12,671 nt of DNA from Bacteroidales bacterium (GTDB lineage: Bacteria > Bacteroidota > Bacteroidia > Bacteroidales > Muribaculaceae): the NCBI GenBank assembly GCA_900752535.1, contig CAADVV010000086.1:1-12671 (forward strand), read 5' to 3'. A program made the position numbers and the translations under genes. How positions within the stretch are numbered: the first letter of the stretch is position 1; every line of letters begins with the position of its first letter. Below the pieces are notes generated by a model. That model made no database searches. It worked only from the letters and a program-made list of their open reading frames with translations, and was not told the DNA's origin. This document shows positions 7,537 through 12,671 of this stretch, piece after piece.

Positions 7537-8319
7537 TTATTTTTTTATACCTTCAGGTCTCAGCTCCCCGACCGTGAAGCAAATTGTCATTGTATCACCG
7601 CTTTCCGAGCCCCGGTAGCGGTAGGCGATGCCCCTCCGGGCCGACACGGCTATCTCCACGAGCTGCATGACGTCAGGCTCGGTCCCCGACCGCAGCGACG
7701 CCAGCATCTCCTCTCTGATTTCAGCCCCGTGGAGCCTCAGCGACGCCATCGCGTCGCTCCCCGCCAGCTTCTCGTCGACCTCGCAGCGAAAGTTTATCAT
7801 ACCCTCCGAGTCGTCGACGTCGGTGATTGTGATGCCCTCGGTCATCTGGGCCGGCAGCGATGCCCTCGACACGGCTATCTCGTCTCTCAGACGCTGCTCC
7901 GGGTCACGGCGCTGCGAGGCGTGACGCGCCTCCCTCAGCTCGTCGCCGCTATAGTCTATGTCGAGCTCGCGCCCGTCGCGGTCCTTGTAGCGTATCGACA
8001 GTGTCAGCTCATTGTCGGTTATCTCCTTGAGCAGCTCGTGGTTATTGTCGAATATGGTGATGATTTTCGGAGCCATGACGCGTCTGACCTCCTCAGCGCT
8101 CTCTTTGAGCGCATCGATGTCTATACTGCTGTTGGTCACCGTGCAGTCATAAATCAGGGTGTCGCCCGACAGCCTGATGTCTCTGACAAATCCGACCTCG
8201 TTGATAGTAATGGGGCAGTGGGCCGCGGCCTGCTTGACACGGTCCTCGAGACTGTCTCCGCACGCCGTCACCGCCATCGCCAGAGCGACGCCGAGCGCCG
8301 TCCTCAGAAGCTTGTTCAT
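7537..8319 (-). CDS. Lipoprotein of unknown function with two tandem copies of one domain
   Basis: This 260-residue protein starts with a short signal peptide ending in a lipobox, AVTAC, with C20 as the predicted lipidated residue followed by GDS. I do not recognise the family. It is an internal duplication: residues about 22-129 and 139-254 line up, each opening with a charged helix (LEDRVKQAA / PEQRLRDEIA), then a strand (ITINEV / ITITDV), then YDCTV / FRCEV, a helix (AEEVRRVM / GAEIREEM), and closing with a strand pair ending SGDELR / TVGELR. C59 and C179 sit at matching positions; C247 has no partner in the first copy. The copies are strongly diverged, so the duplication is old. It has its own promoter and lies 141 bp upstream of the M16 gene. 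A periplasmic or outer-membrane location is inferred from the lipobox. Confidence 0.85.
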   Translation of the reverse strand: MNKLLRTALGVALAMAVTACGDSLEDRVKQAAAHCPITINEVGFVRDIRLSGDTLIYDCTVTNSSIDIDALKESAEEVRRVMAPKIITIFDNNHELLKEITDNELTLSIRYKDRDGRELDIDYSGDELREARHASQRRDPEQRLRDEIAVSRASLPAQMTEGITITDVDDSEGMINFRCEVDEKLAGSDAMASLRLHGAEIREEMLASLRSGTEPDVMQLVEIAVSARRGIAYRYRGSESGDTMTICFTVGELRPEGIKK

Positions 8320-8340
8320 AAGTCACTAAATTTCAACCCC

Positions 8341-8370
8341 CAAATATAGCGATTTTTCTCCAATCCCCAA
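8341..8370 (-). promoter_or_regulatory. Promoter of the duplicated-domain lipoprotein
   Basis: On the minus strand TATATTTG (8348-8341) matches the Bacteroidetes -7 box, and TTG at 8370-8368 lies 19 nt upstream, the expected -33 spacing. A second TTG, within TTGGAGAAAAAT (8363-8352), lies 12 nt upstream of the -7 box. The leader would be only about 15-20 nt. This is the best-formed promoter in the window. Confidence 0.7.
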
Positions 8371-8396
8371 CATCCGGCCTATCTGTCCCATCTGCC

Positions 8397-9429
8397 CTAT
8401 TGGGCCTGTCTCTTCTTCATCCCCCTGACCTTCCTGACCAGCGGCGCCGCTATCAGGTTTATCACATAGGCCAGAACAATCGTGATGACCACCGTGATGA
8501 GAATAAACACACCCGACGACACATTGACATGGTCCTTAAGCATTTCCATCACAACCGCGTGCAGCAGATATATCTCATAGGATATGCCTCCCAAAAACAA
8601 TAGTATCTTATTGTTGAAATTAACGCGCCGCGACCATAGCGACAGACAGACGAGCAGGGCCACACCTAAGGCAATCTTCACCAGGTACCCCCCCCCAGAA
8701 GTATAATTCCTTATATTTCAGATAGGTAGCGCCCAAGACGAGCGACGCGGCGAGAAATGCAATCCTCTTAGGCCTCTCGCTCCTGCCGAGCCACGCCAGG
8801 AACGAGGGGAAATATCTGAACAGCAGCAGACCCCACACCAGACCTATTCGCTCATAGCACCATCCTGTCCTGGTGTCCGAAAAATATAGAAGCAGACTCG
8901 TAATCACCACACCCGAGATATTGATCAGGTCTAAAGTCTTGCGGTTGAGCTTCAGACGTCTGCCAATCATCTCCAGACACCAGAACCACACGCAGTAGGT
9001 CAGCAACACGGCCACATAGCTGTTGATACTCAGCAGCAGCGACAGCTCCGGTGCATCCTTCAGCAGCGCACTGGCTCCGTAACACACGATGTTCACCAGC
9101 ACCATCGGTATCAGCAGACTGGCGAACCTGTTCTTCCAGAACGACCCCAGATAGCCGCTCTTGGTCTCCGACGCGAGCTGCATCCCGAACGCCGACACCA
9201 GAAAGAAATATGTCACGGCCACGTAAGCGAAGCTCCCGATGGCATCCTGAAGCTTATTGCCGAACTCCGCCGGTACATGCACGAAAATCACCACAATAGC
9301 CGCCAGCCCCTTCAGAGCCGTCGTATAGTTTTTGCTGAAAAAATTCTCGCCGTCGCTTTTCTTATCAGGAAAAAGCACAATCAGAAAGAGCACCAGCGGA
9401 ATCAGCCCGGTAGTCAGAATATCAACCAT
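8397..9429 (-). CDS. Acyltransferase family 3 membrane protein, frameshifted at a G9 tract
   Basis: The gene encodes a multi-pass inner-membrane acyltransferase of the OafA/AT3 type, which O-acylates surface glycans such as O-antigen or capsule. The first frame (start 9429) holds ALKGLAAIVVIFVH, with K40 and H51 in the family's R/K-x10-H spacing, then FFLVSAFGMQL and FWKNRFASLLIP. At nine consecutive G (8688-8696) the frame breaks and ends at 8620 after 269 residues, the last 22 being unrelated. A second frame picks up directly after the tract and holds the family's C-terminal GGISYEIYLLH. With eight G the two join into one 343-residue protein (YFWGGYLVKIALGV). As sequenced it is off. It is either a slippage-switched gene, a recent mutation or a homopolymer sequencing error. 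Its substrate is unknown; no glycan cluster is adjacent. Confidence 0.85.
8688..8696 (-). repeat. Homopolymeric G9 tract inside the acyltransferase gene
   Basis: Nine consecutive C on the plus strand are nine G in the coding strand, encoding W-G-G at about residues 245-247. Eight G (or eleven) gives the full 343-residue protein. Nine G gives 269 residues with a foreign tail. Ten G hits a stop within a few codons. It is the longest homopolymer I noticed in the window. Confidence 0.95.
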
Positions 9430-9441
9430 ATAAAAAATGTA

Positions 9442-9495
9442 TATAAGAATTATACGATTTATAAGATTTATAAGACTTAAAAGAGTTATAGGAGT
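9442..9495. repeat. Six tandem 9-bp AT-rich units upstream of the acyltransferase
   Basis: Six back-to-back 9-bp units fit TATAAGANT on the plus strand: TATAAGAAT, TATACGATT, TATAAGATT, TATAAGACT, TAAAAGAGT, TATAGGAGT, followed by a partial TAT. They end 13 nt before the acyltransferase start codon, so they fall in its leader or promoter. No clear TAnnTTTG box is seen between the repeat and the RNase G gene, so the repeat itself may carry the promoter. Confidence 0.9.
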
Positions 9496-9561
9496 TATCC
9501 TCCTCTCCTACAACCCCGCTGTAAATCTCGCAAAAATCCCCGACATAACCAAATTACCAAC

Positions 9562-9599
9562 CAGCCCCCGCGCGCCTGACTGTGGCGCCGCGGGGGCTG
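9562..9599. terminator. GC-rich hairpin behind the RNase G gene
   Basis: An 11-bp perfect stem CAGCCCCCGCG/CGCGGGGGCTG (9562-9572 with 9589-9599) continues inward as CGCC/GGCG past a one-base bulge, with a 7-nt loop. It starts 45 nt past the RNase G stop. On the minus strand the following tract is only modestly T-rich (GGTTGGTAATTTGG). On the plus strand TGTCTGTTTTT follows. The likely role is ending the RNase G transcript before the acyltransferase. Confidence 0.6.
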
Positions 9600-9644
9600 T
9601 GTCTGTTTTTCTGAGATAGCGGGGTGACGCTGTCGGTGGGTGGA

Positions 9645-11282
9645 TCAGGCGTCTTCCTTGTTTGTCTCTTTGTTGCGTTCCTTGACTTTGGCTTTAGATT
9701 TGGTGGCCGACGAGTCGACATCCTTCTCCTCTTTCAGGTCAATCTCGTTGCCGTCCTTGTCTATCACCCTATATTGCAGGTAAGCCAGTGACTGGTCGGG
9801 CATTATCCTGAACTTGCCCGGTGAGTCCATGCGCCATTTTCGGTAGAGGCTCAGCAGCCCCTTCTTGATATATGCGTCGACAAACGGGTGGATATACATG
9901 ATGAAGCCGCTCTGCTTCAGCTCGCCCGTCAGATAGTCGAGCTTCTGCTTAAGTACGTCTGTGAACAGCAGCGACGGCTGCACCTTGCCCTTGCCATAGC
10001 ACGAAGGGCAGTCCTCGGTGGTCACGATATCCATGGCCGGTCTGACTCGCTGGCGCGTAATCTGCATCAGTCCGAATTTTGACAGCGGCAGGATATTGTG
10101 GCGCGCGCGGTCGTTAGCCATCAGCTCGCGCATGTGGTCATAGAGCTTCTGACGGTGTTCGGGCTTGTTCATGTCGATAAAGTCGATGACAATGATACCG
10201 CCCATGTCGCGCAGCCTCAGCTGGCGCGCAATCTCGTCGGCAGCCCTCATATTGACTTCCAGAGCGTTTGTTTCCTGGTCGTTGGCGGCCTTTGAGCGGT
10301 TGCCCGAGTTCACGTCTATCACGTGAAGCGCCTCGGTCGACTCAATTATCAGGTAGGCGCCGCTCTTGAACGACACCGTCTTGCCGAACGACGATTTTAT
10401 CTGGCGCGTGATGCCGAAGTGGTCGAATATCGGCTCGGGCTTGTCATAGAGCTTCACGATGTCAGCCCTCTCGGGCGCTATCAGCTCCACATACTTGCGT
10501 ATCTGGCCGTAGACCTCGGCGTCATTGACATGGATGGCCTCGAACGACGGGCTGAACACGTCACGGAGCATCCCGACGATGCGGCTCTCCTCCTCGAAGA
10601 CAAGCGCCGGAGCCTCTGCCTTGCGCGCCTTCTCCAGGGTGTCGTCCCAGCATTTCAGCAGGGTCTTGAGCTCGCTGTTGAGCTCGGCCACGCGTTTGCC
10701 TTCGGCCGAGGTGCGGATGATGATGCCGAAGTTCTTGGGCTTGATGGCCTCAAGCACACGCCTGAGCCTAAGCTTCTCCTCTGTGGTCTTGATTTTCTGG
10801 GAGATGGATATCTTGTCGCCGAAGGGTATCAGGACCATGTAGCGCCCCGTGAAGGTTATCTCCGTGGTCAGGCGCGGCCCCTTCGATGATATCGGCTCTT
10901 TGACAATCTGTACCAGCAGCTGCTGGCCCTGTTTCAATACGTCGACAACCGAGCCGTGTTTGTCGATGTCAGGCTCCCGCTTGATGCCGGAGACCCGGGG
11001 CAGTTTTGCCTTGTCGTCAAGGGCCTCGCTCACAAACTTGGAATAGGTCGCAAACTGCGATCCAAGGTCAAGATAGTGCAGGAAGGCGTCCTTCTCATAT
11101 CCGACATTCACAAAGGCGGCGTTCAGGCCAGGCATGAGCTTCTTGACCTTCGCCTTATATATGTCACCCACTGCATACGCGATGTCGCGTCCCTCTTTCT
11201 GGAGCGACACGAGACGCGAGTCCTCGGTGAGCGCTATGCTCACCTCCTTCTTCTGCACGTCGACGATCAGTTCGCTTTGCAT
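9645..11282 (-). CDS. rng: Ribonuclease G/E
   Basis: This 545-residue protein is an RNase E/G-family endoribonuclease that cuts single-stranded RNA in rRNA maturation and mRNA decay. An S1 RNA-binding domain begins near residue 37 (GDIYKAKVKKLMPGLNAAFVNVG) and is split by an insertion of about 35 residues (about 78-112). The catalytic core carries VIDVNSG (D323) and IIVIDFIDM (D367), matching the two Mg2+-binding aspartates of E. coli RNase E. CPSCYGKG (C425, C428) is the zinc-link that joins protomers. The length fits RNase G rather than full-length RNase E, with no long degradosome scaffold. Instead there is a short charged tail of about 28 residues rich in K, E, D and S. No -7 box is visible near its start, so it may depend on transcription from the HU side. 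The start ATG at 11282 gives the usual MQSELIVDV opening. Confidence 0.95.
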   Translation of the reverse strand: MQSELIVDVQKKEVSIALTEDSRLVSLQKEGRDIAYAVGDIYKAKVKKLMPGLNAAFVNVGYEKDAFLHYLDLGSQFATYSKFVSEALDDKAKLPRVSGIKREPDIDKHGSVVDVLKQGQQLLVQIVKEPISSKGPRLTTEITFTGRYMVLIPFGDKISISQKIKTTEEKLRLRRVLEAIKPKNFGIIIRTSAEGKRVAELNSELKTLLKCWDDTLEKARKAEAPALVFEEESRIVGMLRDVFSPSFEAIHVNDAEVYGQIRKYVELIAPERADIVKLYDKPEPIFDHFGITRQIKSSFGKTVSFKSGAYLIIESTEALHVIDVNSGNRSKAANDQETNALEVNMRAADEIARQLRLRDMGGIIVIDFIDMNKPEHRQKLYDHMRELMANDRARHNILPLSKFGLMQITRQRVRPAMDIVTTEDCPSCYGKGKVQPSLLFTDVLKQKLDYLTGELKQSGFIMYIHPFVDAYIKKGLLSLYRKWRMDSPGKFRIMPDQSLAYLQYRVIDKDGNEIDLKEEKDVDSSATKSKAKVKERNKETNKEDA

Positions 11283-11509
11283 TGTTTTATTTTAAAGTGA
11301 AAGTGGGTGTGAGAGTGGGTTAAATGGAGTTTCTATGTCGGTTTCGGGCTTTTCGGCCGGCCGCATCAGATGTCTGCGGCGCCGCGTCCGGAGGGAGGGT
11401 GACGTTCCGCGCTCTTCAGGGCTGTGGCTGATTCACATCCGCCGCCCCACGTCGGAGCATCCCACGGCTGTCCTCTTTCTCCCGTGCCCGGAAGCCGCCC
11501 TTAACGACA

Positions 11510-11570
11510 AAGAACAATCACCGGCGCCTCCGACGGTCGGTGACCGACCGTGGCGCGGTGGCTTGTTCTT
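11510..11570. other. 61-nt near-perfect stem-loop between the small basic gene and rng
   Basis: The apex is a perfect odd palindrome, ACGGTCGG-TGA-CCGACCGT (11533-11551). Outward, after a 4-nt bulge, GCGCC/GGCGC (11524-11528 with 11552-11556), CACC/GGTG (11519-11522 with 11557-11560) and AAGAACAA/TTGTTCTT (11510-11517 with 11563-11570) continue the stem. Both strands end in TTGTTCTT followed by more T, so it could terminate transcripts in either direction. It could also be an RNA processing site or a protein-binding palindrome. Confidence 0.6.
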
Positions 11571-11709
11571 CGTGTTTCTTTTGGGCTGTTGGCTCCGCTC
11601 ATAAGCCGGGAGGAGGCGGGCGGCGGTTGTGCGGCCGGTTGCTGTTGTTTCTCAGCCGGACCCCTTGCGGGGGCGCCCGCGCTTTTCCTGTCTGAAGAGG
11701 TCAGAGTGT

Positions 11710-11727
11710 GAGTGTCGGCTGACACTC
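11710..11727 (-). terminator. Hairpin directly after the small basic gene
   Basis: GAGTGTC/GACACTC form a perfect 7-bp stem with a 4-base loop, 4 nt past the stop codon of the 29-residue gene. No T-tract follows on the minus strand, so it is at most a weak terminator or a 3'-end-protecting hairpin for the HU transcript. Confidence 0.35.
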
Positions 11728-11731
11728 CCGC

Positions 11732-11821
11732 TTACTTCTTCTTATGACGGTTCTTGCGGAGACGTTTTTTGCGCTTGTGGGTGGCCATCTTGTGGCCTTT
11801 TCTTTTCTTTCCGCTGGGCAT
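11732..11821 (-). CDS. Very small basic ribosomal-type protein (AURKAIP1/COX24 domain)
   Basis: The 29-codon protein begins MPSGKKRKGHKMATHKRK and ends KRLRKNRHKKK; well over half of it is Lys, Arg or His. The K-R-K-x-x-H-K-M...H-K-R-K-K-R-x-R pattern resembles the COX24/AURKAIP1 C-terminal domain of mitochondrial ribosomal protein mS38 and the tiny mycobacterial bS22, and near-identical peptides are, from memory, common in Bacteroidetes genomes. A role on the small ribosomal subunit is therefore likely but inferred. It lies 46 bp after HU on the same strand and is probably co-transcribed. The start at 11821 fits the familiar MPSGKKRK opening; an internal ATG at codon 12 would leave only 18 residues. 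Genes this short are often missed by automatic annotation. Confidence 0.8.
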   Translation of the reverse strand: MPSGKKRKGHKMATHKRKKRLRKNRHKKK

Positions 11822-11867
11822 TTTTCTTTTGCTTTTGGATTATTGGGGTTATACTTGATGTCTGTCT

Positions 11868-12140
11868 TTATTTCACGTCTTCCATAAACACCTTGGCGGG
11901 TTTGAAAGCCGGAATCTTGTGTTCGGGTATGATGATGGTGGTGTTCTTGGAGATATTGCGGGCGGTCTTCTCCGAACGGGTCTTTACGATGAAGCTACCG
12001 AAACCGCGAAGATACACGTTTTCGCCATGTGCCAGTGAGTCCTTAACGACTTCCATAAACTTCTCGATGGTGTCAAGGACATTGGCTTTGTCGATGCCGG
12101 TTGACTTGGAAATCTCGTTTACAATGTCAGCTTTTGTCAT
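11868..12140 (-). CDS. HU family DNA-binding protein
   Basis: This 90-residue protein has the HU/IHF fold: helices MTKADIVNEISKSTGI and VLDTIEKFMEVVKDSL, then YLRGFGSFIVK, then a beta-arm with TARNISKNTTI, closing IPAFKPAK. It bends and compacts DNA as a dimer. At the arm tip, where E. coli HU has Arg-Asn-Pro with the DNA-intercalating Pro63, this protein has Arg-Asn-Ile (I63), a form I associate with Bacteroidetes HU proteins. The frame stays open 51 codons further upstream (to 12293), but those residues are not HU-like and cover the promoter and leader hairpin, so the ATG at 12140 is preferred. Whether to call it HU or IHF cannot be settled by sequence reading. The small ribosomal-type gene follows in the same direction. 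Confidence 0.95.
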   Translation of the reverse strand: MTKADIVNEISKSTGIDKANVLDTIEKFMEVVKDSLAHGENVYLRGFGSFIVKTRSEKTARNISKNTTIIIPEHKIPAFKPAKVFMEDVK

Positions 12141-12189
12141 TTTGATTGTGTTTATTTTGTTTGGGTTATTTATCCATTTGCAGTCACTT

Positions 12190-12236
12190 AAAAACGGCCC
12201 CGCACTCGGGCGTGGCGTTTTCAGAGTGCAAATATC
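12190..12236 (-). promoter_or_regulatory. HU gene promoter and 5' leader stem-loop
   Basis: On the minus strand GATATTTG (12236-12229) is one base from TAnnTTTG. A TTG lies 12 nt upstream (12251-12249); at the 19-nt position the triplet is CTG. Seven nt past the box a stem-loop begins: AAAACG/CGTTTT (12191-12196 with 12216-12221) and GCCC/GGGC (12197-12200 with 12208-12211) with a 4-nt bulge. The 3' arm ends in CGTTTTT, so the structure looks like an intrinsic terminator placed in the leader, about 50 nt before the ATG. It could be an attenuator or a stabilising 5' cap. Confidence 0.5.
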
Positions 12237-12316
12237 GTGATTATTTTTCAAACAACAGCCATCTTTCAAAATATTTTTCTCAATAAACTGCACTTTGACA
12301 CCCCTTTAGCAAAACC

Positions 12317-12671
12317 TTAGCGCCGGAACGGCAGCCAGCCGTAGCTCACGCTCCCGCGGCTGTCGACCGTGTCAAGCCCCTCGCGGCGCTTCAGATAGCC
12401 CACGAGCCTGACGGTCACCGGGAGCACGACAATCTCGTAGCACGTCTTCAGAAGCGCCTGCGTGACTATCAGCGACCCTATGGTCGCCCAGTCGAGCACA
12501 CCCCCGAATGCCAGCGGGAAAAACACCAGCGAGTCAGCCCCCTCGCCTCCGAGAGTCGACACTATCGCCCTGACCGAGAAGGCCCGGACCTCGCTTCGGG
12601 CGCCGTCACCCCGACGTGCACGCGACACAGCCTTCATGCGGCTCAACACCGCCGCAGTGACCAGCAAGCAC
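12317..12671 (-). CDS. VUT/YhhQ-family (DUF165) queuosine precursor transporter, C-terminal part
   Basis: The frame is open to the right edge, so the N-terminal part of this membrane protein is missing; about 117 residues are present. The visible part has a basic loop (SRMKAVSRARRGDGARSEVR), then VRAIVSTLGGEGADSLVFF, which matches the conserved helix of the family (S-T...D-S/T-x-x-F). A final long hydrophobic helix follows (IGSLIVTQALLKTCYEIVV) with the basic end VGYLKRR. YhhQ-type proteins import queuine precursors such as preQ0 or preQ1 for tRNA modification. The family call rests on this C-terminal pattern alone, so it is good but not certain. A TTG at 12667 could be mistaken for a start, but the frame continues upstream of it. 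Confidence 0.75.
   Translation of the reverse strand, partial: CLLVTAAVLSRMKAVSRARRGDGARSEVRAFSVRAIVSTLGGEGADSLVFFPLAFGGVLDWATIGSLIVTQALLKTCYEIVVLPVTVRLVGYLKRREGLDTVDSRGSVSYGWLPFRR

Larger units (their letters stand above)
11283..11731. other. 449-bp intergenic region rich in inverted repeats
   Basis: No open frame on either strand looks like a real protein. The stretch holds a 61-nt stem-loop (11510-11570, listed separately), a GGCCGGCC palindrome (11355-11362), a CCGCA/TGCGG inverted repeat (11361-11379), a CCCC-TTGC-GGGG hairpin (11661-11672) overlapping GGGCGCCC (11671-11678), and a hairpin directly after the small gene (11710-11727). No TAnnTTTG box is seen on the minus strand close to rng. 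It could be a long structured 5' leader of rng, a 3' region of the HU transcript, or hold an unrecognised small RNA. Confidence 0.5.

Noticed and set aside
8397..8681. Downstream acyltransferase part as an independent 94-residue gene starting at GTG.
   Set aside because: It aligns with the missing C-terminal part of the acyltransferase and joins it in frame after a one-base change at the G9 tract, so it is not a separate gene.
9442..9495. Tandem repeat considered as a CRISPR array or as coding sequence (plus-strand frame with repeating Ile-Arg-Phe).
   Set aside because: Units are 9 bp with no spacers, so it is not CRISPR. The repeating peptide comes only from the DNA period being a multiple of three; no start context or homolog supports it.
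11601..11610. Minus strand reads CCCGGCTTAT, as at the 3' end of bacterial RNase P RNA.
   Set aside because: The conserved ACAGAA-type lead-in and the 5' GAGGAAAGTCC block of RNase P RNA are not found in the surrounding sequence.
11335..11725. Open frames of 74-89 codons in the gap between rng and the small basic gene.
   Set aside because: Composition is low-complexity (Pro/Ser/Arg-rich), they overlap strong inverted repeats, and no protein family is recognisable.
12141..12293. In-frame upstream extension of HU by 51 codons.
   Set aside because: The added residues do not resemble HU proteins and overlap a -7 box and a hairpin. MTKADIV at 12140 is the normal HU start.

Overview
The window looks like chromosomal core DNA from a GC-rich member of the Bacteroidales, most likely Muribaculaceae-like. 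This is inferred from the protein types: a SufC-SufD-SufS cluster with Bacteroidetes-style SufD, an HU protein with a Bacteroidetes-type DNA-binding arm, a tiny AURKAIP1/COX24-type basic protein, RNase G with a split S1 domain, and PqqL-like M16 and PepO-like M13 peptidases. It also fits the start regions, which lack Shine-Dalgarno sequences, and the TAnnTTTG-type -7 boxes. Every supported gene lies on the minus strand, so transcription runs from high to low coordinates. I see no tRNA, rRNA, CRISPR array, insertion sequence or phage gene.

Layout in transcription order: (1) the C-terminal part of a VUT/YhhQ-family queuosine-precursor transporter (12317 to the window edge). (2) HU (11868-12140), followed closely by a 29-codon basic ribosomal-type protein (11732-11821). 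(3) A 449-bp gap with strong inverted repeats, including a 61-nt stem-loop. (4) Ribonuclease G/E (9645-11282) and a GC-rich hairpin behind it. (5) An acyltransferase-3 membrane protein (8397-9429) whose frame breaks exactly at a run of nine G, with six 9-bp AT-rich tandem repeats just upstream of its start. (6) A secreted lipoprotein made of two diverged copies of one domain (7537-8319). (7) Two exported zinc metallopeptidases, M16 then M13, 21 bp apart (2464-7395), ended by tandem hairpins and a U-tract. (8) sufC, sufD and the start of sufS (1-2245), joined by ATGA stop/start overlaps and starting from their own promoter without sufB in front.

Functionally the window mixes RNA and nucleoid housekeeping (HU, small ribosomal-type protein, RNase G), envelope proteins (acyltransferase, lipoprotein, two peptidases) and Fe-S cluster assembly. 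The most interesting part is the acyltransferase locus, which has the layout of a simple-sequence contingency gene: a coding homopolymer that sets the reading frame, plus a leader repeat. The second theme is regulatory. Three of the four promoters found share TTG-N12-TAnnTTTG-like spacing, and three mRNAs are predicted to begin almost directly with a stem-loop.
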